A stretch of 64,000 nucleotides of DNA from contig JAJEKV010000010.1 in NCBI GenBank assembly GCA_021234155.1, positions 6,796,871 through 6,860,870 on the forward strand, written 5' to 3'. Position numbers and translations under genes: made by a program. This document shows positions 37,401 to 48,135 of this stretch, piece by piece (position 1 is the stretch's first letter; each line of letters starts with the position of its first letter). The notes beneath the pieces were generated by a model that saw only the letters and a program-made list of their open reading frames with translations, made no database searches and had not been told where the DNA came from. The stretch is from Isoetes taiwanensis. Lineage: Eukaryota; Streptophyta; Lycopodiopsida; Isoetales; Isoetaceae.

Positions 37401-40400
37401 AAACAGACCAATTTTGGATAGAGGCCCTTGCAAGAATCATTCTTCAGTCCGGCAGCAGACCTTCTCCTTCGCCTAAATGTGAAGAAATGTCCGGCAGCGA
37501 TATTCTATTGGGCAAAGCATGGCTTCACGATAAAACCCAATGTAAGTTTTTGGTTGTGTAATGATCTTAATGGTTTTTTTCGCAACCTTCGATCTTATTG
37601 TTTACATGTAGTGCTCTACTTCCCTTTTCCCCAAAACGGATTAGAACCTTAACTGGTCAGTTGCACACTGGTTATTTACCCGTGGTTTCAGAAAAGCTAT
37701 TCATGCAGAGCATCTTTTAAAGTATAGTATTTTTCAACGAAGGTAAGATTCGTTGCAAACCATAAATGAATTTGGATGATTCTAAGCAAATAGGGTCTTA
37801 ATCTAGAAAGATCTTAAGCTGTGGCGTACAAATTTACATCTTGACTGTTTTACGCATCTGCCTTCCTATTTATCCCTTTATTATGATTTATCAATAGTGG
37901 GTATGCTTAGTTCTGTACATTTTTTATTATAATTACAAGATTGGTAGATACTTCAGTTTCTGCCTTCCTATTTATCCCTTTTTTAGGATTTATAAATAGT
38001 GGTATGCTTAGTTCTGTACATTTTTCATTATAATTACAAGATTGGTAGATACTTCAGTTAGAACGCTTATGTTAGTTACATGACATGCAAGGAATGACAT
38101 TAATAAATGACAAAGGCTTTTGCTAGGCTTTTGCTAGGGTGTATGAATTATATATGTCCATTTTTACATATTCAAACATTGGGCTTTTTGAGTTTGAAAG
38201 GCATTGTATCCATCTGCAACGTATTACTTTGACTAGGCGTCCAATTCCAGTTTTCTTAGGTCCATGAAGTCTGTATGTCATGGGTCTGAAGTCTTAGGTG
38301 CAAGGTCTGTCCTTGAAGCACTATTATTGTTTGACATGCTAACTATGGAGTAAAATTTACAGGATCTCCAGGAATTACATGGACCATCCATTGCAGAATA
38401 TGGTGGCAAGCAAACAGAGAGACAGAAGGAAATTCATGCAGCATGACGGAAGGAAAAAATATTGGATGCATTTTCATTCCTGTCACATATGCACATTGCA
38501 TAATTTTCCCTTTTTAAAATTAGTGCAGATACGAGTGTAGCTCGCTAATTGCTAAGTCATTCCACTTCAAAATCAATCTCTCTCAACTCTATTGATGGGT
38601 AACTTCCTTAGTTTAGCGCTGATATATGATTGCCGCTCATATGTAATTAGTTCTGGAGTATTTGTATAATTTATTTTCTGCTCCAAGATGATGCATAAAT
38701 GTGCAGCAAATTGCAACTCAGCCTCAGCATGGGGGAAAGCTGTTGCTACCTCAAACACAGAACCATCGATGTCTTAAGCTTTATCAAATTTGGCATTTTG
38801 ATTGGACATGTAAATTTATTGTTCTGTTATGTATATTTGATGTAGACTTTAACAGCAATACTGTTTCTGTATATAACGATGGATGAAAGTAGGCAAAGTA
38901 TTTTTCACATGTGGCTCTGGTCGCGGTTCCGGAGGTCTAAACAAAGCTGCAATTAATAAACAGAGTTTAGAAGAATTGGCTTGCTTTGAATCTTGATAGA
39001 CATATGTGCAACTGGCTGCTGTGCAGCAACACTGGAAGCAGATGCAAGTGTGGTAAATGTCTCATAAACATTCTACTCTTGACATAGAGTCTAATTCTGT
39101 TACATGTACATTACTCTCCTTAGTATTCCATCTGGTTCATGCATATCTCCCTTATATAGGGTTGTCTTTTAATTCTATTTATCAGCTTGATTCTAAGTAT
39201 GCACAGGCAAGTCAAGGGTGCAAAATTTGGTGTTTTTGATAAGAAGAAGTTAACCTAATCTGAAGACCAATAATCAATGTTATTGAACTTGAGACCTTTT
39301 AATTGCAACATATGTGCCCGCTCTTAATATGGAAGCCCTATATAAATGCACCTCTGACAGTCGTTGATGGATCGCAACACAGTGAAAGTGCATAAAGAGA
39401 GACAATTTTTGCAATTTAGGATTGGTTACCCAATTAATTGTCTTTAATGCGTTTTCAAATTGGTAACATGAATTTGCCCTCATTGTCGAAGCGTCATTGT
39501 TGCACACTCATGTAATAGAAAAACAATGACACAATTGGTTATTCTACTACTTACAAATGAGTGCATTATTCTTGGACTTTTACTTCTTGGCACAAGGTCT
39601 ACGAAAATACATGTGTCTACTTATGGGTATAAATTGTATGTTTGTTCGTCGCGATATATTGTTATTCTTGAGCCATGAATGGTAACAACTCTTCTAAGGA
39701 TCAATTTAAGATTTAAGATGCTCCTACTTATATGTGACAATGCCGTGCATCCATTTACTTTGAAAATCCATCATTTAACTGCAAAGTTAATACATTGATG
39801 ATACTGCCACTAGACAATTTCGACAACAAAAATATTTACATAAGCAAATCATGTCCATTCTTGCAAGCATCAACCTGTGATGTTCACGGAAGTTGTAGAA
39901 TGAACATTAAATGCCAAGTAAAAACATAAGCTAGGACATTAGCCCGGCAACGCCGGGCACACGTCTACTATCATACCATAGTGTCAAGCATCCCTTAGGA
40001 CATATGGGGGCCTAGGAGTTACTCTTTCATTTCAAAAATGATCCAAGGGACGAGACATTAATCTACAAATGCACAAGTTCCCAAGATTTACAGCTTTCAA
40101 ATTATGCCTAGCAACGCTGGGCACTGTTACTAGTTATCTGATAAAAATTTTTCCTTTCCCCAATTTTCTTTATCACTGTCAAACTCGTTATCAGAACAAC
40201 CACCAGGTATAAATTCAAATAAGTTTAAGGGATTTTCTTTAGTAACATCCTCATTAGAGAGGTACTTGCCTTTTACATATGTCTTCATTGTTGCAACTTA
40301 GTGGAGTGCTCGAGTTATGAGAATATATAGCATAATAACAGGGGGTTTTCTTTGTGTTTTTGTACGCTTTTCACAAAGGTTCTCCTAAGATTTCATGGCG

Positions 40401-43400
40401 TATTCGAATGGATGTACTAATGCGTACATCTAGAGTGCACCATTTCTTAGTCGTTGATTTAGTTTTTTTTTTCAATGGTCCAACATCCAAGGGCTCACAA
40501 CAAAAACCCTCTTTTTATTTTAGGGGCTGAACATGCAAGCCTCGTGGATAGCATTTTAGGGCACGAAACAGGGCTTGCAAATCTGCAACAACAGGGATTA
40601 GCAAGATAAGATTACAGGCCGTGAATATGCTAGCAAGAAGAGAATACAGTCTGCTTTAAAGCAAGAAAGGCAATTGACGGAATGAGTACTCCAGCATTCA
40701 CTAGGATCCGGCAGCATCCTTTCAAGTCTTGGTGAGGGTTGGAGCGGCCGTTGGTTTTGTTGAAGAGGAGAAATCATGTGGTTGTAAGCGTCCTTTCTTT
40801 GTTTGCTTGCTTTTCCTTTCCCCCTTCATCAACAAATCGAATCCCACACGACGAATTGCCTGATGGATGCAATTTTTCAAGCTGTAGGTCATTTTTGAGC
40901 TGAGCGCCATAGCTCAAGATGGACGAGGCAGCGGGATACCTAATACACCATGGCCACCGGACTTGGCTGCTTCATGGATCCGCCATCACCATCAACAGCA
41001 ACGCTATTACAACCGTCTCTGTTGCCGACTCACATGCCAGGTTCAAGAATTTTTTCCATCCCTAAAATGCAGCTTCGGTAAATCTCTTTTGGTTTTAATT
41101 CAACCCAGATCAAAGCATCAAACCATTTTCCCGGATCAAAAAATGGTTTCCACAAGATCAAAAACCTCAAAGCGGGGTTTTTTTGGCCGATTTAGGCAGT
41201 TCGATGGAGCAATTTAACCAAGAAGAAGAAACAGAGGAAGAGCAAATGGTGGACATGGTGGTTCATTTCGTCTGGAGAATACTCCAGATCACAATGCCTT
41301 CTCTAGCTCACCATACACTCTCTGTTTTTAGCCCCAAACATGCAGGTTTTCCTGAGTCTCCTGCTCAATTGAAAAAGGTTGAGCCTGACAAGATTCAACC
41401 CAGGAGATTAATTGCACTTGAATCCACAGCTGAAGATAGTGAAACATTTTGTGATGCTGCTGACACGCTTGATCAGAATGACACCATAGCCAGTACTTGC
41501 AAAGTAAGCTTGGATGAAAGATTAAGCTTGGACCAGCAATAAGATAATCCTTTACAAATTCCTACTGAGTTATACAATGATCCAGCTGCCAGAGATTTTA
41601 TTATGAGAAGATTTTTGCCTGCTGCTAAAGCTATGGCTGATGAGCCTATGAATCCTTCTGCCATGCCATCCATCACACAGATAGTTCCTTCCATGGTTAG
41701 AAGCCAGCCTGCGCGGGGAATGCAAAAAGTCACGTTGGCACCTACTCCTCCAAGGCCTCCTCCTAAGAAACCCAGTCCTGGTATATTTGATACTCTTGTT
41801 CATAGAAGGTTTCGTAGCTGGGCAAAGCACATTACAGACGGATTTAACAGCATTGGTTTCTTTGAAAAACTCGTTGAGTAATGCCGATGGGAAATTAAGG
41901 AGCTGGAATACGGCAGCAAATGGTGCACCTTGTTTGTGGAAAGGAGTATCTTGTTCAGAAGGAAGAGTGGTCGGGCTCCGCCTTCCTGGACTGGGTTTGC
42001 AAGGAGATGCAACAGGTACTCTACAACTCTTAATCATCTAATGTTTAAGTTTAATTGATGCAAAATGACATGGGTAATCCTCGTTTTTTGAGCAGAGTTG
42101 GGGAAGCTTGATGCTCTTCAGAAGCTGAGCCTTAGATCAAATCGCTTCAATGAAACTTTACATTTTCTGGCTAGCTTGTCCAACCTTAGGCTAGTAAACT
42201 TGAACGACAATAACTTTCTTGGAGGTATTCCTTCTAACATAAGCTTTCTTGGACGGCTTGAGGCCTTAAGCATTGGTCACAATTGACGGAATGAGTACTC
42301 CAAAATTCAGTGGCCCACTCAGAAGAAAAATGCAGCAAGAAGCAGAGCAATCAATCCCAAATCTCTCCTTCAGTACGTCTTCCTCTCTACCTAATGTAAG
42401 TCCTCTGTTTTATTTTTGTTTATGCAGAAATAAAGCCGATTTAGGCAGTTCGATGGAGCAATTTAACCAAGAAGAAGAAACAGAGGAAGACCAAGGAAGG
42501 TTAGATTTCAATGCACCTATAAGGTCCCTTCGCACACGCAGAAATGGTGGACATGGTGGTTCATTTGTGAAACATTTTCTGATGCTGCTGACACGCTTGT
42601 GAAACATTTTCTGATGCTGCTTACACGCTTGATCAGAATGACACCATAGCCAGTACTTGCAAAGTAAGCTTGGATGAAAGACTAAGCTTGGACCCTTTTA
42701 CCATAGAGTCAGTGTGCCACCACAACACACAGAGTTGTTTATTGTTGCGTGGAAATGTTGTTTTGCATCATTATTATTTACCTTGGTTTCTTCAAAGTCC
42801 TACTACAGCAAAGATTTCTATAAGATATGTTTTTTCACATTCTATTGCTTGTTGAGCAAGAATTTATATATATGGTGTTTGAACTTGTAATAGTGCTGAA
42901 TGGATGTTTCTTCATTTCTCGATGTTAGGTGGAAGATTTTCCCATTTTCTTTCTACTTTAGTTAGGGCCCGAAGGGCCCAAAATTTTTTTTAATATAACA
43001 ATCAATACACAACTACCATTAACATTATTAACATTAACCATTGCATTTGACACATTTAAATTAAAATCCCCCTTAAACCCCCTTTGGTTTGGGTGCATAT
43101 TCACACGGGGGGTTACGTAGGGCAGCGAGAGCTCTAAAAATATATTTACAATACGTGTATAAAATTAACACCATTAAGTACATTCTCTCAAACCTTATAG
43201 TATTTTGCAAATTTTAATATACAGTATACAAAAACTTGTACATGCATACCCCACAAACGAGGATCACTTTGCACGGTCCAGATCTTGGAATAAAGGGTAA
43301 ATATGCCCATCCGACAGCTCTCGTTGCCCGGAGTAACCCCCCGTGTGAATATGCACCCAAACCAAAGGGGGTTTAAGGGGGATTTTAATTTAAATGTGTC

Positions 43401-46400
43401 AAATGCAATGGTTAATGTTAATAATGTTAATGGTAGTTGTGTATTGATTGTTATATTAAAAAAAATTTTGGGCCCTTCGGGCCCTAACTAAAGTAGAAAG
43501 AAAATGGGAAAATCTTCCACCTAACATCGAGAAATGAAGAAACATCCATTCAGCACTATTACAAGTTCAAACACCATATATATAAATTCTTGCTCAACAA
43601 TCCCAATCTGACATCTGCAGAATCCTGCTCAACTGCCAACAGCCCCTGCTCTGGTGTCTCCACCACCACTTGTTCCTCATTGTCCTTGTGTACAAAAGTT
43701 GCCTCAGTAGCTGCCAAGGGCTCAGTATAATTGGGATCAGTTAACAGACCAGCTTGCAGAGTGGCAAGCTATTCTGCAATTTCCTTGGAGACTGGAGAGG
43801 TGACTAAAGGGGAATGACAAGACAAGGTATTCAAGTCAATTAAGGGGTCAGAGAGGTTTGGATGGAGAGGGGAGATATATTCTGTAGGAGGGAGAGGAAT
43901 GTCCATGATGTGGAGGCTAGAATTGTTGCTCAGTAATAAATCAGACTCTTGATCTACATTTAAATAAGCAAGTACCTGAAATTGATTAAAGCAATCAATT
44001 TTGTCCACAATGTTGTCAAAAGAATATGCATGAATAAGATCCTGAACTTTGGGAGGAGCTAATGAGACCGAGTCATTAGCATTCTTGTCTTGATTTGCTG
44101 ATGTAGAAGTACCTGGATTAATGATTTGGAGTTGCCTTTTGTGTTGCCATTGGAAACTTTATCCATAGCAGTGGTCGATGTTTTGGAAACCCTTTCCAAG
44201 TCAGTGTGCTTTGTTGAAGCAGATTTCTTTGGCTCAAAATGTATGTCATTTCCAAAGTTTTCCTGCCAGTATTTTGTCACATATTTTCAAGCCTTTAAGA
44301 ATGGCTGGTTGCTGAGAGGTATGGCTTTTAATAATCAGTGGAACACTCTTATGTTTTGGAAGATCCAAGTGATCAGCTGATTTCTGTGGTTGGAGGATGT
44401 AATTTCCTTTGGCTCCAGCCATGACCTGATTTAACAAGTCATGAAGTTTTTCTGTCTGCAGTTCATTATGCTGAATTGGTGCTTTGCCTTTGTCTTTGAC
44501 ACTTTCTTGATTCTGCAGGACTTTTACCCCTGAATCATGAAATCCTTTGGAGTATTGAAAACCTTTACCATTGTTGAACATTATCTGGAGAGCCTTTTCC
44601 ATTCTTTTCGTTTGTTGATTTCTGATTCTCCTGCTACTGCCATTTTCTCTATTCCATTGGAACTTTTGACTGAGGTCTTTATCTTGAGAAGTCAAACTCG
44701 AGTTGACTGACTTGTTGACTGACTTCTCTGGACCCTGCATTTCATTGATCTTGTTTGTATGGCCATTATTAAAATTTGGAGCACAAATCTGTTGATCTAG
44801 TACAGCTCTGCACGAATCTTCCTCCTTTTGTGGACAATCTGTGTACCAGAAATGTCTCTTCATACAATGCTGACAATGTGGAGGTAATCCTGACCATCTC
44901 AGAGATAGACAGGTGGATTGGCCAAAGGCATCAGAGAAGGGAATGGATGTAGGGATAGTTTTGGATAGATCTAGCTGGATGAAAGCTCTTGGGGATCTCG
45001 AGGGTGAAAATTCAGTGCAAATATAGTTACCAATTGAGTTGAAAAGAAGTTTGAGGCAATCTTCAGTCCAGTAAATAGGATTTAAGCCTTGCAGAGTAGT
45101 GGAGGCCACACACAAATTATCTATACCCTCAGAGTTGAGTTTGGGGTCCCATTTTAGGAATGAAAGTTGATATGACTCATAACTATGGGAACCAAGTTTT
45201 AAGAGATAATTTGCAGTCCTCTGGTTGCCACATTCTACCATGATATAGAGATAGGTTAGCCAGTACATAGCATTTATAAGAACTCCCTTTTGAAGATTTA
45301 GGCAGAAAGACCAGAGCTTATCTAACTGAATGCCAGATCTAGAGACCTTAATGAGGACAGCTGTATCTTTGAGAGAAGCAATTTTAGAATGAACATAAGG
45401 TAGATCAAGAGAAATACCATGGTAGATCTTTTGCTTGCTCCCTTCAATTGGTCGAAGTTCCTTTAAGGCAGCATCATAGTTTTCATCTGGCAGGATCTCG
45501 GCAGTTGGTTTCGGGACCCTATATGGCAGAGGAACTTGGGTAACTGGATCAAGAAGAGGAACCCGGCCCCACATATCAGGATCTTTCGAGAAATTATCCC
45601 AAACAGGAGTTTTGAAAGTTTTTGGATCCATGCCCTGATATTGATCTGCAAGGTTAGCGAAATTGCCAAAGAGAATAATTTCTTCTGGATTGTTATGGAA
45701 AGAACTTAACTTTTTGAGGACCACAGATCGATCTTCAGGCGATAGAGCAGAGAAAGAGTGAAGAAAAGGCAAAATTTAGGGCATGTAATTTTTATTTTCC
45801 ATATAAGAAAGAGCAGGAGAAAACAACAAAGGGAAATTTGAAAAAGAGGAGCTCGGGAAGAGAACAAAGGGGAAGAAGAATAGAAAATTTGGACACAGGA
45901 AAGACCTTAGGAACTATCTATCAATGAGAATGACAAGTTAACTCCACAAAGCCAGAATTATCGAAGTTGAGCAAGAGTTTCCCTTTAATTTTCAGAGAAA
46001 TCTCCCAATTCCACTTCTGAGTACAGCTTGATGGTAATTTTAGAATCAAATTGATCACTGTATGCTCTTATGGCAGTTGTTGCTTCAATGTTCTTGGAAT
46101 CAAGAAACTCCTCAAGCCAGGAATCAATTATCTGTAATTCAAATTCTTCACATCCCGGGACAAAGGAGCTTTCGGGTTGAAAAGAATTGTAAGGAAATAA
46201 ACCTCTGAAGATCAATGAGTTTCACAGATCAGAGGAATGACCAACAAGAAAACCACAAGTAAGTCTGTGCTCCTGTTTAAGAATTGCAAAGATTTGGGTA
46301 TCCATGGATAGATCTTTGCATTCTAATTTCAAGGAAATGCTAGCCTCTACAAGGTTAGCTCACGATCCAGAGGAGATTGTGGTTCAATCCGGGTAGATCA

Positions 46401-48135
46401 AGCAATTTCTCACAGAAAATTGCCAAGAAAATAATTCAAACCAAATTTGGAGGTAAAAGACAAAAATCAAGAGCTCACTTCCTGTCAATCCGACCCCAAG
46501 CATAGCCATTGAAGGCCCAGCATCCAGTCTGCTGTATGGCTTTAGGGTGGATTCGAAATCAGCAAAGAAGGTGGATTTACGCATTTCCACCTTCAGAGAT
46601 TGGTCACGAGTCCTATTTAACATATGCCGAATGCCCTCCTCGCTCACTCGAGCGAGGCCGTAGTGATCTCTGAACATCCCTACCATTGCCGGAATGATCT
46701 TGTTCGAATTGAGAATGAAACGCCAAAAATCAGACGCAGGAACAGGATTTAAAGGAATGTAATTATTATCAGGGTGTATTTCAGAAATGTTTATGAGAGC
46801 AGGCTAGGCAGATTTTTTATGTCAGACGAAATAGGATAAAAGTGATGTGATGTGATGTGTGGTGTGGTGTCGTGATGGTGTGGTGTAGTGTGGTGTGGTG
46901 CATGGTGTGGTGTGGTGTGTGGTGTGGTGTGGTGTGGTGTGGGGTGCGTTATGCCTATGGTGTCATGTGGGTGTGGGCATGTTAATGTATGATATGTGTG
47001 GATTCAATTTTATTTATTCTCCCCCCTCACCCCACCACACCCCACCATCTATCCTACCACCATAGACTACCACCACATCTTTGCGACCACCACATTACCA
47101 CCACATGCACCACATTGTCCATTACCACCACACTCCACCACACTCCATCATATATCCCACACCACACCCCTCCACCACCACTACACTCCACCACCACCAC
47201 ACTCCACCATATCCACACCACACCCCCTCCACCACCACCACACCACCACCACCACACTCAACCATCTACCACACTCCACCACCACCACCACCACACTCCA
47301 CCACACCATATCACACCACAATCCACAACACCACACCCACACCACCACCACCACACCCCCCACCACACTCCACCACCACCACACTCCACCACACCACACC
47401 ACCACCACCACCACACCCGACCACCACACCACATCATACCACCACACACCACTACACACACCACCACCACCACCCCCACCACCACACTCCACCACCACCA
47501 CTCCACCACATTCCACCACCACCACCACACTCCACCACCCTGCACAATGTCCTACAACTCCTTGCTACCACCACACATTTGGTGTATGGTGTGTGGTGAA
47601 TGGTGTGGTGTGTGGTGGGGTGGGGTGTGGTGTGTGGTAATGTACACAGCACTAAGGTGCTCGTTCTGGTGAATATGATGAGTGTGGGGCATGGTATGGT
47701 GCATGATTTGGTGTGGTATACACATCCTAACAAATTAGTGTTCATTTCATGCAGATGCTATTGTTCAAGAGGTTTCTGGACCAACATCCAGAAATTAAGA
47801 TTCGTCTTCGAGCTTTTGAGAAGTTAAAACCCTGGTTTGTTGTGAAATTGACGGACTTCAATAGTTGTTGTTGTATTCAGCACGTGAGGATGCAAATGCT
47901 AGTGGATGGACTCAATGGGATGAGAACCAAACATCCGAAGAATTGCACTTGCACCTGCGATGTTTGTAGATCACATGAACTTGGTCAATGCAGGGCACAC
48001 CAGCATAAAATTGCAAGTACAGGAAGCTTGTGGAGATCTATATTGTGTCCAAAGAGTGAATTAGATGAGTTTCACAAGAAGGCGTGCATCCTTGGAGATT
48101 GTGAGCTATGTGGAATCAAGAAGTTTCAGACCTGA
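28482..48135 (+). CDS. Gene A of the 22-kb element: Lys/Arg-rich, cysteine-cluster protein, two exons, possibly its transposase
   Basis: Exon 1 is 28482-29225 (248 codons, donor GT at 29226) and exon 2 is 47755-48135 (acceptor TTTCATGCAG); both junctions are phase 0. The start chosen is the ATG before MDVNEVICPQ; an earlier in-frame ATG at 28272 would run into the subterminal repeats. Features: a strongly basic stretch at residues about 16-42 (nuclear localisation likely), GAHPRN and TRVSPNTKDV motifs, HYLEES at the exon junction, KPWFV, a CCC-x2-H cluster at about 286-291, CTCTCDVC at about 312-319 and CELCG near the end, suggesting zinc binding. I recall similar uncharacterised proteins from seedless plants and algae (memory only). 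The frame ends soon after the cysteine region, so it may be truncated. The 18.5-kb intron contains a LINE and other nested elements. It is the best candidate for a mobility protein. Confidence 0.6.
29260..29345 (+). repeat. Short GTGGTG-rich run in the gene A intron
   Basis: Imperfect GTGGTG/GTGTGG words directly downstream of the exon 1 donor. It is of the same type as 46841-46980 and may be part of the same original repeat, now separated by the LINE. Confidence 0.5.
29604..29963 (-). CDS. Exon-like ORF in the gene A intron, unrecognised
   Basis: An open frame of about 100 residues after a poly-lysine artefact (poly-A at 29905-29922). It reads ELLDKVHDLMLHAAAKADGL, LSPRQGELLAGLRSYHQ, with amphipathic helices, and breaks at a CAG|GTACAG donor near 29621. 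It looks like one exon of a captured helical protein. A distant likeness to the DOG1/TGA-factor helical domain crossed my mind but is not convincing. Nothing recognisable lies around it from 29.97 to 31.36 kb. Confidence 0.3.
   Translation of the reverse strand: MHMYQKFSSRLNNVPKKKKKGELLDKVHDLMLHAAAKADGLFVLCHLPALSPRQGELLAGLRSYHQGMQEALANLILLNSGMTTESLDALVQKTIILDAPILEPVIHACEFSSQVQSFQ
31383..31871 (-). mobile_element. 5'-truncated LINE insertion (489 bp) with 17-bp target duplication
   Basis: On the minus strand it ends in poly-A (poly-T at 31381-31394) and is flanked by identical copies of AATACTACCAAGGGATT (31366-31382 and 31872-31888). Its sequence encodes the tail of an L1-type ORF2 (WLIWKRRRLWIFQG near 31700). 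Target-primed reverse transcription is thus well supported. Confidence 0.9.
32396..32839 (-). CDS. Third open frame downstream of LINE ORF2, unrecognised
   Basis: A 147-residue intact frame after ORF2 and before the poly-A end, starting MLEYLEFLKGEGRN. It contains a Tyr-rich centre (MYCMYSFLFMYHYS) and YSHKMLADLYGTLLLLMG. Plant L1 elements do not normally encode a third protein here. It could be transduced or captured sequence. No domain recognised. Confidence 0.35.
   Translation of the reverse strand: MLEYLEFLKGEGRNKFDTMLTYQEATLYCNSSGVSNLVPPGPNATLDEIKLYNVRSNSNESSWARIYCREVVQMYCMYSFLFMYHYSLTDRQLSRYRELYYSHKMLADLYGTLLLLMGKQDIHQLLMENGSEFNNYRFGTDSGFYWV
32833..36648 (-). pseudogene. LINE ORF2 (endonuclease-reverse transcriptase), inactive
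   Basis: It starts at the ATG at 36648 with MTWNVRGMKG and LLQETK, the AP-endonuclease signature. A linker follows (35804-35460). RT from 35382 has KSPGPDGIPPEFY, LKLDFKRAFDSVNW and RGVRQGCPLAP. The catalytic F/YADD box is missing: the frame passes from LPAPYIRF directly to LASNHDN near 34550-34535, a deletion of about a dozen residues. The thumb and C-terminal zf-RVT (NCSHNETLQHIFNCP, ALWNIWKARNRIVHG) follow in shifted frames to 32833. Frameshifts, the poly-A insertion at 34193-34217 and loss of the active site make it dead. Confidence 0.85.
34193..34217 (+). mobile_element. Minimal poly-A retro-insertion with 12-bp target duplication
   Basis: CTTCC plus about 20 A is flanked by identical GAAATAATTGTG copies at 34181-34192 and 34218-34229. 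This is the footprint of a target-primed insertion that retained essentially only the poly-A tail. Confidence 0.85.
36690..40297 (-). pseudogene. LINE ORF1 C-terminus, interrupted by Helitron
   Basis: The frame VATMKTYVKGKY (40297 down) to GKEKFLSD (40134) continues after removal of 36820-40133 as NSMTNNVKNKSKSKKKKGL and stops near 36690. It is also in frame with VRLG at 43601. The basic C-terminus is typical of ORF1. Confidence 0.75.
36820..40133 (+). mobile_element. Helitron (3314 bp) inserted in LINE ORF1, plus orientation
   Basis: It starts TCTTATATTATAATG (36820) and ends with hairpin GCCTAGCAACGCTGGGC (40106-40122) then ACTGTTACTAG (40133). It is flanked by A and T with no duplication. 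Excision restores the LINE ORF1 frame exactly. The ends match the pyrimidine-tract Helitrons, so it is the same terminal family, but the interior is unrelated AT-rich DNA with no Rep/helicase. A second hairpin, GCCCGGCAACGCCGGGC at 39952-39968, resembles an older internal 3' end. Confidence 0.85.
41160..41800 (+). pseudogene. Captured fragment of a DUF688-like gene
   Basis: An open frame gives SMEQFNQEEETEEEQ, then DTLDQNDTIAS near 41490, and RDFIMRRFLPAAKAMADEP at 41592-41650. The last is a close match to the conserved RDFMM-RFLPAAKAMA block of the plant DUF688 family (function unknown). A proline-rich PRPPPKKPSPGIFD follows, then an abrupt switch to LRR-kinase sequence near 41790. A TAA at 41540 interrupts one frame. 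It is a chimeric, non-functional fragment. Confidence 0.6.
41787..42286 (+). pseudogene. Captured N-terminal fragment of an LRR receptor-like kinase
   Basis: Exon 41787-42015: signal-like start, then TDLTALVSLKNSL, LRSWNTA, CLWKGVSC, GRVVGLRLPGLGLQG, a classic LRR N-terminal cap. Intron 42016-42095 has clean GT..AG ends. Exon 42096-42286 carries LGKLDALQKLSLRSNRF and LSNLRLVNLNDNNFLGGIP repeats, ending at IGHN. The pattern resembles subfamily III kinases (RLK902-like). No membrane or kinase part is present. Confidence 0.8.
42849..43600. repeat. 752-bp near-perfect palindrome (285-bp arms, 182-bp centre)
   Basis: Arms at 42849-43133 and 43316-43600 are reverse complements almost throughout (TTGTTGAGCAAGAATTTAT against its complement at the outer edges; GTGTGAATATGCACCC near the centre). 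The right edge coincides with the junction to LINE ORF1. Such a structure would extrude as a long hairpin and give hairpin RNA if transcribed. It may be a foldback element or an inverted duplication made at insertion. Confidence 0.9.
43601..45772 (-). pseudogene. LINE ORF1 (RNA-binding protein), N-terminal and middle part
   Basis: A 508-residue open frame (45772-44246) carries FGNFANLADQYQGMD near its start, TIPFSDAFGQSTCLSLRWSG, and a zinc-knuckle CQHCMKRHFWYTDC near residues 305-318, as in plant L1 ORF1 proteins that coat their RNA. Downstream in shifted frames (44280-43601) the acidic tail continues. A TAG at about 43770 interrupts it, then SKEIAE and VVVETPEQG lead to VRLG at 43601, where the 3.3-kb insertion starts. 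Confidence 0.75.
45985..46686 (-). CDS. Open frames upstream of LINE ORF1
   Basis: 46686-46384 (100 residues) and 46215-45985 (76 residues) are in the LINE orientation. They may be the LINE 5' untranslated region or a decayed leader ORF. No known domain. Confidence 0.25.
46841..47640. repeat. GTGGTG / CCACCA minisatellite before gene A exon 2
   Basis: 46841-46980 is GTGGTGTG-rich. 47021-47577 is its complement type (CCACCACAC words) and 47578-47640 returns to GTG type. It lies in the gene A intron, ending about 115 bp before exon 2. Long open frames here (His/Pro/Thr or Val/Trp/Gly only) are artefacts. Confidence 0.85.

Larger units (their letters stand above)
40675..42700. repeat. Interspersed direct duplication around the LRR fragment
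   Basis: AATTGACGGAATGAGTACTCC occurs at about 40674 and 42285. GCCGATTTAGGCAGTTCGATGG occurs at 41187 and 42437. GTGAAACATTTT..GATGCTGC to GATGAAAGAYTAAGC occurs at 41438-41525 and 42599-42690, with an extra short copy at 42568. The second copy is a deleted version of the first, so the segment was duplicated before or during capture. Confidence 0.8.
40298..43600. mobile_element. 3.3-kb insertion carrying fragments of two host genes and a large palindrome
   Basis: The boundaries come from LINE ORF1: VRLG at 43601 joins VATMKTY at 40297 in frame when the segment is removed. Contents: a DUF688-like gene piece, an LRR-kinase piece with a retained intron, a partial second copy of the first piece, and a 752-bp palindrome at the right end. 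No convincing terminal repeats or target duplication were found, so the vehicle (Helitron, MULE or other) is unassigned. Retained introns show that capture was at the DNA level. Confidence 0.65.
31937..46700 (-). mobile_element. L1-type LINE, nearly full length, split by two 3.3-kb insertions
   Basis: Minus strand. Possible 5' region from about 46.7 kb, ORF1 from 45772, ORF2 from 36648, poly-A end at 31937-31948. Insertions at 40298-43600 and 36820-40133 interrupt ORF1; the frame continues across both when they are removed. The LINE lies antisense inside the intron of gene A. Target duplications were not resolved: AAGGCTAGGGTAAGCTGGA at the 3' side and AGGCTAGGCAGA at 46792 are only loosely similar. 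Confidence 0.8.

Noticed and set aside
46989-47672. His/Pro/Thr-rich and Val/Trp/Gly-rich frames around 47.0-47.7 and 48.9-49.6 kb
   Set aside because: Translations of the GTGGTG/CCACCA minisatellite in all frames, not proteins.
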